A stretch of DNA of 45,889 nucleotides from Maribacter sp. (GCA_020629415.1 JAHDDL010000017.1:37355-83243); one strand, 5' to 3'. Shown: positions 17,639 through 28,045, numbered from the stretch's first letter. The notes: generated by a model from the letters alone, not told the origin. Numbers and translations: made by a program.

Positions 17639-20600
17639 ATGATGGGAAAAACACTCAAACAAATTTTCAGTCTGGCACTTGCGCTACTGGGTAGTTTGGC
17701 ATATGCTCAAACTACGCAAGTCTCAGGTACTGTCTCTGATGTAGACGGACCATTGCCTGGAGTAAATATTGTAGTAAAAGGAACTTCAAATGGGGTTACA
17801 ACAGATTTTGACGGAAACTATACAATTTCTGATGTAGTAGATGAAAGTGTACTGGTCTATAGTTACATTGGTTATGCTACACAAGAAGTTACCGTTCAGG
17901 GTAAGGCTACCATAAATGTAATTATGGAGTCAGATGCTCAAGCATTATCGGAGGTGGTATTAATCGGTTATGGTACTTCTAATAAAAGAGAGCTGACAGG
18001 TTCGGTAGCTACCATTAAGAAGGATGCGATTGTAAATGTTGTAGCAAGTAACCCTACCACTGCACTTCAAGGTAAGCTATCTGGTATTCAGGTAGAGAGC
18101 TTTGGTGGTCAACCTGGTGGTTCTGCCAATGTATTTATTAGAGGTGTAAACTCTTTAAGTAATGCAGATCCTTTATATATAGTAGATGGTTTGTTTGTTG
18201 ATAATATGGACTATGTAAATCCGCAAGATATCGAGGACATATCTATATTAAAAGATGCTGCTGCAGCCTCCATCTACGGATCCAGAGCTGCCAATGGTGT
18301 AGTTTTGATTAAGACCAATCATGGTCGTAAAAATAGGGCCGTAGAGGTGAAATTAAATACTAGGATAGGATTTGATTCTCCAAGTAAAAAATTGGATTAT
18401 ATCAATGGGCAGCAATACACAGATTATTTAAATCAAAGATTTGCCAATGATGGTGAGTCTACTACAGTGGCCTATAACGGTGTAAATACAGATTGGCAAG
18501 ACGAGTCTTTGAGTTCTGGTATTGTTGAAGATTTAGGATTTTCAATATCAGGTGGTGGTGAGCATACGTCTTACTACGCTTCAGGTAATTACTTCAACCA
18601 AGACGGTATTTTGGTTGGTTCTGGTTTTAAGAGAATTAACATGAGATTTAATAGTAGATCAGATTTTGGTAGGTTTACCTTGACACAATCTTTAGGTATT
18701 GCCGAAGGTAAATTGCAAGAAAACAACTGGTACGGCTGGGATGGTGCATCGGTACCTACGTTAGCTTTTAGAAATGCGGCTAACGAAGGTGGTTTTGAAG
18801 CGCCGTCATTGCCTATTCACGGTCCAGGTGGTATTAATCAATATGGTTTGGCAAGTTTGGAAAATAATTTAGAGACGACAAGAACCATATTTGGTAACGC
18901 AAAATTAGATTATGAAATTGTTGATGGTTTAACAGCTTCATTGAATTTTGGTATTGATTACACGAATAGAAACAGTTTTCAATTTACGCCTACCTACTTT
19001 ATGAGTAGTGTAGATGCTGTATTGAATGTAAATACGGAAAATGATCTTACTGATTATAGGCAAGAAGACGTAAACGTTCTTGTAGAACCAACATTGGCTT
19101 ATGATATAGAATTTGGAACACATAAACTAGGTGCGGTTGCGGGTTTCACATATTTCAAAGAAACACAAAAAGGTAATGGTGTGTTTGGTCAAGGTACACC
19201 ATCTAATGTAATACGTAATGTTGGCGCACTACCATCTACTGAGCAATTGGTGTTATTGGGTAATAATAATACAGCGGCGTTACAGTCCTATTTTGGTCGT
19301 GTAAACTATGGTTATGACGGTAAGTATTTAGTTTCTGCTACATTGAGAAGAGATGCTTCATCTCGTTTTGCACCAGATAATAGAGTAGGTTATTTTCCTT
19401 CATTTTCTGCAGGATGGAATATTAGTGATGAAGACTTCTGGAAATCAGAAACGATCAACTATTTTAAGCTAAGAGCATCCTATGGGGTTTTAGGTTCGTA
19501 TCCAGATACATTTTATCCTACACAAGCTACTTTTCAAGCAAATCAATCCAATACTTCTTTCGGTGGTGGTTTGGCAACAGGTTTGGCTCAAACTACATTG
19601 GCAGATCCTAACCTGGTTTGGGAGACATCAAAAACGTTTGATATTGGTTTTGATATTGCTTTCATGAATAATAAAATGAATTTCACGATGGACTATTATT
19701 CCAAGAACATCGAAGATGTGTTAGTGGCTATCAACGTGCCTTCTACAAGTGGTGTAAGTTTACCTGTAACCAGAAATGCCGGTACACTTGTAAATAATGG
19801 TTTGGAATGGGATTTGACCTATCGTAAAAACGAAGGTGATTTCACGTATACCGTTGGTACAAATTTCTCGTTCAATCTAAAAAGTGAAGCGGGAGATGTG
19901 CCAAATCCAATATTAGGTCCTGCAATTGATGAAGATTTACGTGTAGTGAACAGAACAACGGCAAATGAACCTATAGGTGCTTTCTACGGTTACGTGGTTG
20001 AAGATAAAGTTGACCCTGCAACAGGAGATTTTGTAAGAGTAGATGTAAACGGTGATGGTGCTGTTACGGCAGATGATATCACTAATATTGGTGATCCTAC
20101 TCCAGATTTCACCTATGGTCTAAATGTAAATGCAGAGTATAAAAATTTTGACTTTGCCCTTAGTTTCAATGGTGTACAAGGTAATGAAATTTATAATTTG
20201 AGTAGATATTATAGCATCTTATGGCAAGATGGTGGCAAGCTTACAGACGTATTGAATTCATGGACGCCTTCAAATACAGATACGAATATTCCAAGAGCTT
20301 CAATTTCTGATGCAGCAGGTAATAAGGCTCCATCTTCATTCTTCGTTGAAGATGGTTCTTACTTCAGGTTAAAGAATCTAGATATCGGTTACAACTTTAA
20401 AGATGGTTTTGCTGGTTTAGACTGGGTAAAAGATGTTCGTTTGTCATTGAATGTGCAAAACGTATTCGTAATTACCGGTTATAGCGGTTATGATCCAGAT
20501 GTTTCTTCAACAAATGGAGGTAGAGCAAATAGAAATTCTGGTGTGCCAGGTTTAAGAGATAGGGTAAATCCATTATTAGGTAGAGGATTGGATGCAAGAG

Positions 20601-20650
20601 CGTATCCAAATGCAAGAACAATCATGTTTGGTGTACAAGCTACTTTCTAA
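17639..20650 (+). CDS. SusC/RagA-family TonB-dependent outer-membrane transporter (PUL 1)
   Basis: This 1003-aa protein has a signal peptide (1-23, ...SLAYA). A CarboxypepD_reg-like domain (about 27-105, VSGTVSDVDGPLPGVNIVVKGT, with FDGNYTIS) is followed by the SEVVLIGYGT segment, the plug (about 115-230; IRGVNSLSNADPLYIVDG, ILKDAAAASIYGSRAANGV) and the C-terminal 22-strand barrel ending in aromatic FGVQATF. It imports oligosaccharides or other glycosides across the outer membrane with a SusD lipoprotein lid, encoded 17 bp downstream. It is the first gene of an operon that also encodes an alpha-galactosidase and glycerol catabolism, so its ligand is probably an alpha-galactoside. Two start Met codons occur in tandem (17639, 17642). 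Confidence 0.95.
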   Translation: MMGKTLKQIFSLALALLGSLAYAQTTQVSGTVSDVDGPLPGVNIVVKGTSNGVTTDFDGNYTISDVVDESVLVYSYIGYATQEVTVQGKATINVIMESDAQALSEVVLIGYGTSNKRELTGSVATIKKDAIVNVVASNPTTALQGKLSGIQVESFGGQPGGSANVFIRGVNSLSNADPLYIVDGLFVDNMDYVNPQDIEDISILKDAAAASIYGSRAANGVVLIKTNHGRKNRAVEVKLNTRIGFDSPSKKLDYINGQQYTDYLNQRFANDGESTTVAYNGVNTDWQDESLSSGIVEDLGFSISGGGEHTSYYASGNYFNQDGILVGSGFKRINMRFNSRSDFGRFTLTQSLGIAEGKLQENNWYGWDGASVPTLAFRNAANEGGFEAPSLPIHGPGGINQYGLASLENNLETTRTIFGNAKLDYEIVDGLTASLNFGIDYTNRNSFQFTPTYFMSSVDAVLNVNTENDLTDYRQEDVNVLVEPTLAYDIEFGTHKLGAVAGFTYFKETQKGNGVFGQGTPSNVIRNVGALPSTEQLVLLGNNNTAALQSYFGRVNYGYDGKYLVSATLRRDASSRFAPDNRVGYFPSFSAGWNISDEDFWKSETINYFKLRASYGVLGSYPDTFYPTQATFQANQSNTSFGGGLATGLAQTTLADPNLVWETSKTFDIGFDIAFMNNKMNFTMDYYSKNIEDVLVAINVPSTSGVSLPVTRNAGTLVNNGLEWDLTYRKNEGDFTYTVGTNFSFNLKSEAGDVPNPILGPAIDEDLRVVNRTTANEPIGAFYGYVVEDKVDPATGDFVRVDVNGDGAVTADDITNIGDPTPDFTYGLNVNAEYKNFDFALSFNGVQGNEIYNLSRYYSILWQDGGKLTDVLNSWTPSNTDTNIPRASISDAAGNKAPSSFFVEDGSYFRLKNLDIGYNFKDGFAGLDWVKDVRLSLNVQNVFVITGYSGYDPDVSSTNGGRANRNSGVPGLRDRVNPLLGRGLDARAYPNARTIMFGVQATF

Positions 20651-20667
20651 TCATAAAATTTAAAACA

Positions 20668-22224
20668 ATGAAATATATTTTTAAATCAAAAAACTTAGCC
20701 TTAGCGCTATCGAGTATTGTTTTATTAGGTTCGTGTTCAGATGAACTTTTAGATCAAGAAAACAACAATGCTACCTCTACTGCCAATTTTGGTAGTTCAA
20801 TAGCACAGGTAGAATCTGCGGTAAATGGTGCATTTCATCCTATAACAGATACTTTTTTCTGGGGCAGAATAGTTCATACAGGTGCCTTATTACGTTCAGA
20901 CGAATTTAACATATTTCCGTTTGGTAGTAATACGGCAATGTCAACCTTACAAGGTAACCCGGGTGATAGATGGGCAACAGAGCCTTTTCAGCAGTTGTAT
21001 AAATCTATTGCGCGTTGTAATAATATTATCACTAACGTAAATGAAGAAGGTATAACAGATACGGAGATTAGAAATAATCTTGTAGGTCAAGCATATTTTT
21101 TAAGAGCATTTGATTACTGGTATTTGTTGAATTTATATGGTAGTGTGCCGTTAATAACGGAATTGCCAGATTTGGATAATTTATTGGTAGACCAAGCGGC
21201 CCCAGAAGATATCTGGGCTCAAATTATAGCCGATTTGGAGATGGCAGAACAAATGCTTCCGGAAACTTGGGGAGGTGATAATTTAGGTAGACCAACTTCT
21301 GGTGCTGCAACGGCACTAAAAGGAAAGAGCTATTTGTATATGAAAGAGTATCCATTGGCTATAGAAGCTTTTCAGAGTCTAATTGGTCAATACAGTTTAC
21401 TTCCTTCTGCTCAATATGCCGATAATTTTACTACCACGAACGAGAATAATCAAGAGTCTATATTCGAACTACAATTTTTGGGTCAAACTACATTTGTTTG
21501 GGGTACGGATATCCCTGGTACAGGTACTATGGGCAACTATCATATTGATTATGCACCGCCTACAAAATCTCCTGATCAAAGTCACGTGGTAAACCCTTGG
21601 TTGAAAGATTTATTTGAATCAAACGGAGATTTAGTACGTAGAAATGAAACATTGGTCTATGATTATCCTGGTGCTATGGGTTATGGTGGTACTGATTATT
21701 TGACAGATTTTGCAGATGATATCACGGTAGCTAATGATGCTGGTGTAGAACCTATATTTTCAAAAAAATATGCAGGTTTAGATTTAGGCACCAGAGATCA
21801 AGTAGATTTCTTAGGTACAAATGTGGGTAACAATTGGAGGATTATTAGATACGCAGATGTCTTGCTAATGCTTGCAGAAGCTTTGAATGAAAATAATCAA
21901 CCAGCCCTTGCAGGTCCGTTAGTTGATGAGGTTAGGTTAAGAGCAGGCATTTCTACTATTTCAGATCTAAACTTAAGTCAGGCAGATATGCGTCAGGCAA
22001 TTATTGATGAACGTGCTATGGAATTAGCCGGCGAAGGGCATCGATTTTTTGACCTGGTCCGTTGGGGTCTTGCAGATGATTATATGGGTGCAAATTCATT
22101 ACATGGTGCAAATCCAAAATCATTAAGTGGTGGTGTATTTGAAATTGGTAAACATGAATTGATTTGGATACCTAGTTCAGAATTAGATGCAAATCCTAAT
22201 TTGGTACAAAACCCTGGGTATTAA
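20668..22224 (+). CDS. SusD/RagB-family outer-membrane lipoprotein (PUL 1)
   Basis: This is a 518-aa lipoprotein: lipobox LLGSC with acylated Cys23, then SDELLDQENN. A SusD N-terminal TPR-like region (QAYFLRAFDYWYLLNLYGSVPLI) and the C-terminal RagB/SusD part (NWRIIRYADVLLMLAEALNE, DERAMELAGEGHRFFDLVRWG) are both plain. It ends with the ...NPNLVQNPGY tail usual in this family. It sits on the SusC barrel as the extracellular ligand-capturing lid. A hairpin follows the gene and may set the level of downstream message. Confidence 0.95.
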   Translation: MKYIFKSKNLALALSSIVLLGSCSDELLDQENNNATSTANFGSSIAQVESAVNGAFHPITDTFFWGRIVHTGALLRSDEFNIFPFGSNTAMSTLQGNPGDRWATEPFQQLYKSIARCNNIITNVNEEGITDTEIRNNLVGQAYFLRAFDYWYLLNLYGSVPLITELPDLDNLLVDQAAPEDIWAQIIADLEMAEQMLPETWGGDNLGRPTSGAATALKGKSYLYMKEYPLAIEAFQSLIGQYSLLPSAQYADNFTTTNENNQESIFELQFLGQTTFVWGTDIPGTGTMGNYHIDYAPPTKSPDQSHVVNPWLKDLFESNGDLVRRNETLVYDYPGAMGYGGTDYLTDFADDITVANDAGVEPIFSKKYAGLDLGTRDQVDFLGTNVGNNWRIIRYADVLLMLAEALNENNQPALAGPLVDEVRLRAGISTISDLNLSQADMRQAIIDERAMELAGEGHRFFDLVRWGLADDYMGANSLHGANPKSLSGGVFEIGKHELIWIPSSELDANPNLVQNPGY

Positions 22225-22256
22225 AAAGTTTGTTAGTTTTTGTTGTTGAGTTTAAT

Positions 22257-22284
22257 AAGCCAAGTATGTTGAGATGCTTGGCTT
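22257..22284 (+). terminator. Intra-operon stem-loop behind susD1
   Basis: AAGCCAAG (22257-22264) and CTTGGCTT (22277-22284) form an 8-bp perfect stem with a 12-nt loop in the 84-bp gap between susD and the VCBS gene. Only a short T/A stretch follows, so it is more likely an attenuating or 3'-end-stabilising hairpin than a full terminator. It would keep susCD transcripts in excess of the enzyme genes. Confidence 0.5.
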
Positions 22285-22308
22285 TAAACTTCATAAATAA
22301 TTTTTTTC

Positions 22309-25300
22309 ATGAATAAATATGTTTTCTTATTATGTTTGTTACAGCTGTTTTTAAGTGGCTGCAATTCTAATAATGAAGATTTTGTATTTAATGCTATTTC
22401 AGAGCAAACAACACACATTAATTTTTCAAATACAATTACAGAAAACGATGACATCAACATTATAGATTTTCAATATTGTTACAATGGTGGAGGTGTAGGT
22501 ATAGGTGATTTCAATAATGACTCGCTTCAAGATATTGTTTTTACGGGTAACCAGGTATCATCAAGAATTTATTTAAATAATGGAAATTTAGCCTTTACAG
22601 ATATCTCTGAGAAGGCTAAGTTTTTTACGGATTCTTGGGTTACGGGTGTTTCTGTCGTAGACATAAATTCTGATGGTTGGGACGATATTTACTTAAATGT
22701 TGGTGGTGCAAGTTGCAATAATGATTGTCCGAATTTATTATTCGTAAATAAGGGTTTAGATAAAGAAGGTATTCCATCTTTTAAAGAAGAAGCAAAGGCA
22801 TATGGTCTAGATGATGCTAATTATGCGCAGCAAGCGGTTTTTTTTGACTATGATCTAGATGGGGATTTAGATGTCTATATAGTTCATAACGGTAATACTA
22901 CACATGATAAGAATACACCAATGCCCAAGAGGTATTTGCCAGGGCATTTATCAGATTATCTTTTAAAGAATGAAACGGTGGCAGGTGTTGATCATCCGGT
23001 CTATAGAAATGTTTCAGACAGTTTACAGATTACCGGTAGAGGTTTTGGTCTAGGGGTAGGTATACATGATTTTAATGGAGATAATTTACCGGATATATAT
23101 GTGTCCAATGATTTTATAACAGATGATTTTCTGTATATCAACAATGCATCGATATCGAACGAGGTTCCAACTTTTATAGAATCTAGTAAAGACTATTTGT
23201 CTCATGAGACCTATAATGCCATGGGTGTAGATGTTTCAGACATAAATAATGATACTATACCAGATGTTTTAGTGGTAGATATGTTGCCAGATCAGTATAA
23301 AAGACAAAAGGTGATGTTGGGTAGTATGAATTATGATAAGTTTCTGCTTTCTCAAGCTAATGATTATACCAATCAATTTATGCACAATACCCTTCAAATG
23401 GGTAATGGTTTTATTAATAATGAGCCCATAAAATCTAGTGAGGTAGGTTTTCAAAAAGGAATTTCAAGTACAGATTGGAGTTGGGCTCCGTTAATGGTAG
23501 ATTTAGATAACGATGGCGATAAGGATATTTATATTACCAATGGTTATGTAAAAGATATTACGGACTTGGATTTCATTAACTATTCAAATGAAAACGGAAT
23601 ATTTGGTACTCCAGAAGCAAAAGGCAAACGGCTAAAAGAATCAGTTTCAAAATTGCCAGGTATACATCTTCCTAATTTTATATACGAGCAAACTAAAGAT
23701 GATAATTTTATTGATGTTTCTACAAAATGGGTTCAAGAAGAAAAATCGTTCTCTAATGGTGTGGCATATGCAGATTTAGATAACGATGGTGATCTAGATA
23801 TGGTGGTCAATAATATCAATGCTAAAGCTTTAGTTCTAGAGAATACAACTTCAAAAAATAAGTCTGCCAATTATTTACGACTACGTCTAAACGGAGGTGT
23901 TTACAATAAAAAAGCTATAGGGGCGAAAATTTCGATTTACCATAATGGTAGTGCGCAAAATCAATATCATTCTGTAATTAGAGGGTATTTATCTTCTATG
24001 GAACCAATTGTTCATTTTGGATTAAAAGACACCATCATTGATTCATTAAAAATACAATGGCCCAATGGTAAAACCACTGTCAAGTATTCCGTAAAAGCGA
24101 ATCAAGTATTAACTTTAAAGCAGGACGAGGCAAAAGTACAGGTACAAAGCAATGAACAAAAAGTACTTTTTTTTGAACCCGACACAACTTTAGTGACCTA
24201 TGCGCAAGATGACGTCCCTTTAAACGAATACACCTTTCAACATCTTTTGGTAAAGCAACATACGCCAAAAAGTTCGTGTATACTAGCAGCTAATATTGAT
24301 GGTATTGCGGGCGATGAATTGTTTATAGGTGGTAGCAAAGGTAAGCCAAGTAGTATATGGTTTCAGAATTCAGAAGGTAAATATATGCCTGTTCAATTTT
24401 TAGATACGGAATATGATGATGTAGCAGCGGTTTTTTTCGATGTAGATCAAGATGGTGATTTAGACTTATATGTTGCCAGCGGTGGTAATAGATTTGAAGA
24501 AGGGTCTGTAAATTATCAAGACAGGGTCTATTTAAATAATGGTAGTGGAATGTTTGCTAAAGGCGAAGGTCTAATACCTACAATTCATGAAAGCAGTAGT
24601 ACGCTTGCAGCAGAAGATTTTGACAAAGACGGTGATATTGATGTTTTTGTAGGGTCAAGACTAACTCCAAAAAGGTATCCATTTCTGCCGGAAAGCACAT
24701 TTCTGATAAATAAAGAAGGAAGTTTTCAGAAAAAATTTCAATCGCTATTCAAAGGGTTGGGAATGGTAACCAGCGCAATATGGCAAGATGTGGATCATGA
24801 TTCATGGAAAGATTTGGTAGTGGTAGGTGAGTTTATGGAAATCACTATTTTTAAGAATAATAAGGGCAATTTAAGTCCTATGCCTATTACATGGATAAAT
24901 AATCAAGATGAAAATATAAATACATTTGGATGGTGGAATAAGATTGTGGCCACAGATTTAGATAAGGATGGTGATGTAGATTTTATTTTAGGGAATCAAG
25001 GAACTAACGGTTTTATGAAACCAACGCAAGAAAGACCTGTATATGTATACACCAAGGATTATGACGAAAATGGGAGTTTTGATCCCGTTTTGGCAAAATA
25101 TTTTAATACAGAAGAAGGGGAACAATTATTACCGGTGCATTCTAGAGATGATGTTATGAAACAACTTACTGTCTTAAAAAATGATCACACTTCTTATCAG
25201 GACTTCGCAAATGTGAGTTATGAAAAATTGTTGAAAATTAAAGACTTGTCTTCAGAAACTTTAAAAGCATCAATTTTTGAAAGTAGCTATGCAGAAAATT

Positions 25301-25641
25301 TAGGAAACGGAAAATTCAGATTGATGGCGCTGCCAGATAAATGTCAAGTTGCGCCAATCCAAGATATTTTGGTCGATGATTTGGATAATGATGGTAATAT
25401 AGATGTGCTTTTGGTAGGCAATGACCTAACGGCAGAAACACATTACGGTAATCTAGATGCATTAACAGGTTTACAGATAGAAAGAACAAATAATGAATTT
25501 GTGGTTTACGATAGTAGAGATTCTGGGTTTTACGTACCTGGTCAATCAAATCATTTAATTCAAGCAAAAGATAAAAAAGGGAAGCACTATTATATGGCAA
25601 CCCAATATAATAACAAGACAATAGTGTTTTTAAAGAACTAA
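22309..25641 (+). CDS. VCBS/FG-GAP repeat lipoprotein with ASPIC/UnbV domain
   Basis: This 1110-aa lipoprotein has lipobox LSGC with Cys18. Along its length are about a dozen calcium-loop repeats of the DxDxDGxxD type (for example DINSDGWDD, DYDLDGDLD, DLDNDGDKD, DLDNDGDLD, DVDQDGDLD, DFDKDGDID, DLDKDGDVD, DLDNDGNID), indicating beta-propeller-like FG-GAP/VCBS units. An ASPIC/UnbV domain lies between two repeat groups at about 520-610 (YLRLRLNGGVYNKKAIGAKI ... VHFGL). Such proteins often accompany SusCD pairs in marine Flavobacteriia and probably bind glycans or proteins at the cell surface. No catalytic site is recognisable. It takes the place in the operon where a SusE-like or surface hydrolase gene might be expected. 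Confidence 0.88.
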   Translation: MNKYVFLLCLLQLFLSGCNSNNEDFVFNAISEQTTHINFSNTITENDDINIIDFQYCYNGGGVGIGDFNNDSLQDIVFTGNQVSSRIYLNNGNLAFTDISEKAKFFTDSWVTGVSVVDINSDGWDDIYLNVGGASCNNDCPNLLFVNKGLDKEGIPSFKEEAKAYGLDDANYAQQAVFFDYDLDGDLDVYIVHNGNTTHDKNTPMPKRYLPGHLSDYLLKNETVAGVDHPVYRNVSDSLQITGRGFGLGVGIHDFNGDNLPDIYVSNDFITDDFLYINNASISNEVPTFIESSKDYLSHETYNAMGVDVSDINNDTIPDVLVVDMLPDQYKRQKVMLGSMNYDKFLLSQANDYTNQFMHNTLQMGNGFINNEPIKSSEVGFQKGISSTDWSWAPLMVDLDNDGDKDIYITNGYVKDITDLDFINYSNENGIFGTPEAKGKRLKESVSKLPGIHLPNFIYEQTKDDNFIDVSTKWVQEEKSFSNGVAYADLDNDGDLDMVVNNINAKALVLENTTSKNKSANYLRLRLNGGVYNKKAIGAKISIYHNGSAQNQYHSVIRGYLSSMEPIVHFGLKDTIIDSLKIQWPNGKTTVKYSVKANQVLTLKQDEAKVQVQSNEQKVLFFEPDTTLVTYAQDDVPLNEYTFQHLLVKQHTPKSSCILAANIDGIAGDELFIGGSKGKPSSIWFQNSEGKYMPVQFLDTEYDDVAAVFFDVDQDGDLDLYVASGGNRFEEGSVNYQDRVYLNNGSGMFAKGEGLIPTIHESSSTLAAEDFDKDGDIDVFVGSRLTPKRYPFLPESTFLINKEGSFQKKFQSLFKGLGMVTSAIWQDVDHDSWKDLVVVGEFMEITIFKNNKGNLSPMPITWINNQDENINTFGWWNKIVATDLDKDGDVDFILGNQGTNGFMKPTQERPVYVYTKDYDENGSFDPVLAKYFNTEEGEQLLPVHSRDDVMKQLTVLKNDHTSYQDFANVSYEKLLKIKDLSSETLKASIFESSYAENLGNGKFRLMALPDKCQVAPIQDILVDDLDNDGNIDVLLVGNDLTAETHYGNLDALTGLQIERTNNEFVVYDSRDSGFYVPGQSNHLIQAKDKKGKHYYMATQYNNKTIVFLKN

Positions 25642-25657
25642 TTAAAGAATTTTTTTT

Positions 25658-27427
25658 ATGAATGTTGATAGTATTGATGCTACTATAGAAGCTATGGAAT
25701 TAATAGGGGATAATGCTAATGTGTCTTCTTCCATCCAAAAAATAAGTGCTGAAAATGGTTTGGAAATTTATCAGTTTCATGTCTCGTGTAAAGAAAAGCA
25801 ATTTCCAAAACCCATTACCTTAAGGTGGAAAGTACCGGCAATTAATGTAAAAGGGGTATGGAAACCAACTACGGATTTCTCAAAAAGAATACAGGCAGAT
25901 TGGGAGTTGGATCATATGGAATCTAGAATCTCTATCGATGCTCCTGTGATAAGTTTGTTTGGTCATAATGATGAAAATATAATCACCTTCGCATGTTCAA
26001 ATGCAATTAATAAACTACAAATGAACGCGCGCATTAGAGAAGAGGACAATTACTTCTATTGCCATATTACTTTCTTTTCTGAAGAAGAACAAGCGCTTGA
26101 TAATTTCGATGCACAAATCCGAATAGATACTAGAAATACAGGCTTTTCTAATGCGTTGAAAGATGTTTCTAAATGGTGGGAAACTTTTGAGGATTTGAAA
26201 CCGACAACAGTGCCCCCAATTGCAAAAATGCCGTTGTACTCTACTTGGTATCAATTTCACCAGAATTTAGATCTAGAACTTTTATTGGAAGAATGCAAAT
26301 TAGCAAGTGATTTAGGGTACAAAGCGATAATTATTGATGACGGTTGGCAAACTTTTGACAACAACAGAGGCTATGATTATACTGGAGATTGGAAACCGGA
26401 ACGTATACCGGACATGGCGGCCTATATAAAACAAATACATGATACCGGTCTAAAAGCTGCAATATGGTATTCAGTACCGTTCTGTGGTCCAAAATCAGAA
26501 GCTTTTAAGAGGTTTAAAGGTAAGTTTTTAACAGAAGATCATAGATGGGCACCAGTTTTCGATCCAAGATATCCAGAAGTAAGGGATTATTTGATTGGTA
26601 TTTATACAAATGCAGTTAAAGAATGGAATTTAGACGGGTTAAAGCTTGATTTTATTGATGATTTTAGGTTGTACGATAGTACACCTCTTGGCATGGAAAA
26701 TGGAAGGGATTACGCATCTATAAATGAAGCTGTAGATAGATTAATGACTGATGTAATCAAAAATTTGCAAGCAATTAAACCAGATATTTTTATTGAATTT
26801 AGGCAAAAATATGTGGGTCCGGCTATGCGTAAGTTTGGTAATATGCTGCGTGCCTTCGATTGCCCTGGCGATGGGACAATGAACAGAATTCGTATCGCAG
26901 ATATTAGAATGTTGGGTGGCAATACCGCTGTACATTCAGACATGGTCACCTGGCATGATGATGAACCTGTTGAAATTGCAGCGCTTCAATTGATCAATAC
27001 ACTTTTTGGGGTACCACAGTTATCAATGTTTATTTCTAAGGCTTCTTTTGAGCATAAGAAAATGATAGCTTTCTATACTGATTATTGGAATAAGAATGCA
27101 GATTTGCTCATGAATGGAGAATTTACTCCGTATAGACCATTAGCCAATTACCCGTTGCAGAAAGTTGCCAATGCTGAAAAGGCAATTTTTGGAGTATATG
27201 ATGCTTATGTTTTAGACTTAGAAGATGTCAATAATGAATTTCATATTTTAAACGGACAAATTGCTGATTCTGTTATTATCAGAAATGCCAATGATTTTGA
27301 AGATTACCAATGTTCGGTATATGACTGTCAAGGGCAGCTTATAGAAGAAAAAACAATATCGTTAAACAAAGGTATACTAGAGGTAGCCATACCGCCGTGT
27401 GGAATTTTAATTGGGAGGAAAGCTTAA
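25658..27427 (+). CDS. GH36-like alpha-galactosidase (clan GH-D), cytoplasmic
   Basis: The protein is 589 aa. An N-terminal beta-sandwich (about 1-165) precedes the barrel, which starts at MPLYSTWYQFHQNLD (191-205). The barrel shows AIIIDDGWQTFD (224-234), KAAIWYSVPF (267-275) and DGLKLDFIDDF (326-336), whose Asp331 is the expected nucleophile of the GH27/GH36 group. Then comes RAFDCPGDGTMNRIR (399-412), where Asp401 is my positional candidate for acid/base. There is no signal peptide or lipobox, so hydrolysis should occur in the cytoplasm after import of the intact glycoside by the co-encoded symporter. The overall shape is melibiase-like; another alpha-glycosidase activity of the same clan cannot be excluded. 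Confidence 0.82.
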   Translation: MNVDSIDATIEAMELIGDNANVSSSIQKISAENGLEIYQFHVSCKEKQFPKPITLRWKVPAINVKGVWKPTTDFSKRIQADWELDHMESRISIDAPVISLFGHNDENIITFACSNAINKLQMNARIREEDNYFYCHITFFSEEEQALDNFDAQIRIDTRNTGFSNALKDVSKWWETFEDLKPTTVPPIAKMPLYSTWYQFHQNLDLELLLEECKLASDLGYKAIIIDDGWQTFDNNRGYDYTGDWKPERIPDMAAYIKQIHDTGLKAAIWYSVPFCGPKSEAFKRFKGKFLTEDHRWAPVFDPRYPEVRDYLIGIYTNAVKEWNLDGLKLDFIDDFRLYDSTPLGMENGRDYASINEAVDRLMTDVIKNLQAIKPDIFIEFRQKYVGPAMRKFGNMLRAFDCPGDGTMNRIRIADIRMLGGNTAVHSDMVTWHDDEPVEIAALQLINTLFGVPQLSMFISKASFEHKKMIAFYTDYWNKNADLLMNGEFTPYRPLANYPLQKVANAEKAIFGVYDAYVLDLEDVNNEFHILNGQIADSVIIRNANDFEDYQCSVYDCQGQLIEEKTISLNKGILEVAIPPCGILIGRKA

Positions 27428-27436
27428 ATCTGCAGT

Positions 27437-28000
27437 ATGAGCGAAAAAGAGAAAATGACCCAAGGCCTTCCTTACGATCCCAACAATGCAGAATTGGTTA
27501 AAGGTAGATTGAGTGCTCGCAGATTATTACGAGAAATTACTGCAATATCGGAAGACGAAGAACAAGATCGTAAAATGTTGTTCAGAAAACTCTTTGCGGA
27601 GACTGGTGACGAGTTTTATATTGAAAATCCGTTCATATGCGATTATGGTTTTAATATACATTGGGGTGAAAATGCCTATGCAAATTTTGGTTGTATCATT
27701 CTAGACGCAGCTCCGGTTTATATAGGTAAGAATGTAATGATGGCACCTGGTGTTAAACTGATGACAGCTACACATCCTTTGGAATATAAGGCGCGGAATT
27801 CAGGAATTGAATTTGCAAAACCTATTCATATTGGTGATAATGTTTGGATCGGCGCAGGTGTTATCGTAAACCCAGGTGTAAAGATTGGTAAGAATTCTGT
27901 CATAGGTTCTGGTAGTGTTGTAGTAAAAGACATTCCAGAAAATGTAGTTGCCGTAGGTAACCCTTGTAAAGTGATGAAAAGCATTGATAATGCAGGGTAA
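27437..28000 (+). CDS. Maltose/galactoside O-acetyltransferase family (hexapeptide repeat)
   Basis: This 187-aa protein has an N-terminal Mac domain (KEKMTQGLPYDPNNAELVKGR) followed by left-handed beta-helix hexapeptides (VYIGKNVMMAPGVKL, IHIGDNVWIGAGVIVNPGVKIGKNSVIGSGSVV) and a C-terminal NPCKVMK. His113 in TATHPLE matches the catalytic His of LacA/Maa-type enzymes. They move an acetyl group from acetyl-CoA to sugars, which in the lac operon is viewed as detoxification of non-metabolised galactosides. It lies 9 bp after the alpha-galactosidase, which supports a galactoside-handling operon. Confidence 0.88.
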   Translation: MSEKEKMTQGLPYDPNNAELVKGRLSARRLLREITAISEDEEQDRKMLFRKLFAETGDEFYIENPFICDYGFNIHWGENAYANFGCIILDAAPVYIGKNVMMAPGVKLMTATHPLEYKARNSGIEFAKPIHIGDNVWIGAGVIVNPGVKIGKNSVIGSGSVVVKDIPENVVAVGNPCKVMKSIDNAG

Positions 28001-28045
28001 TTGTCAAATAAACGAATAGTAACTAACAACTAAAATATAATAAGC

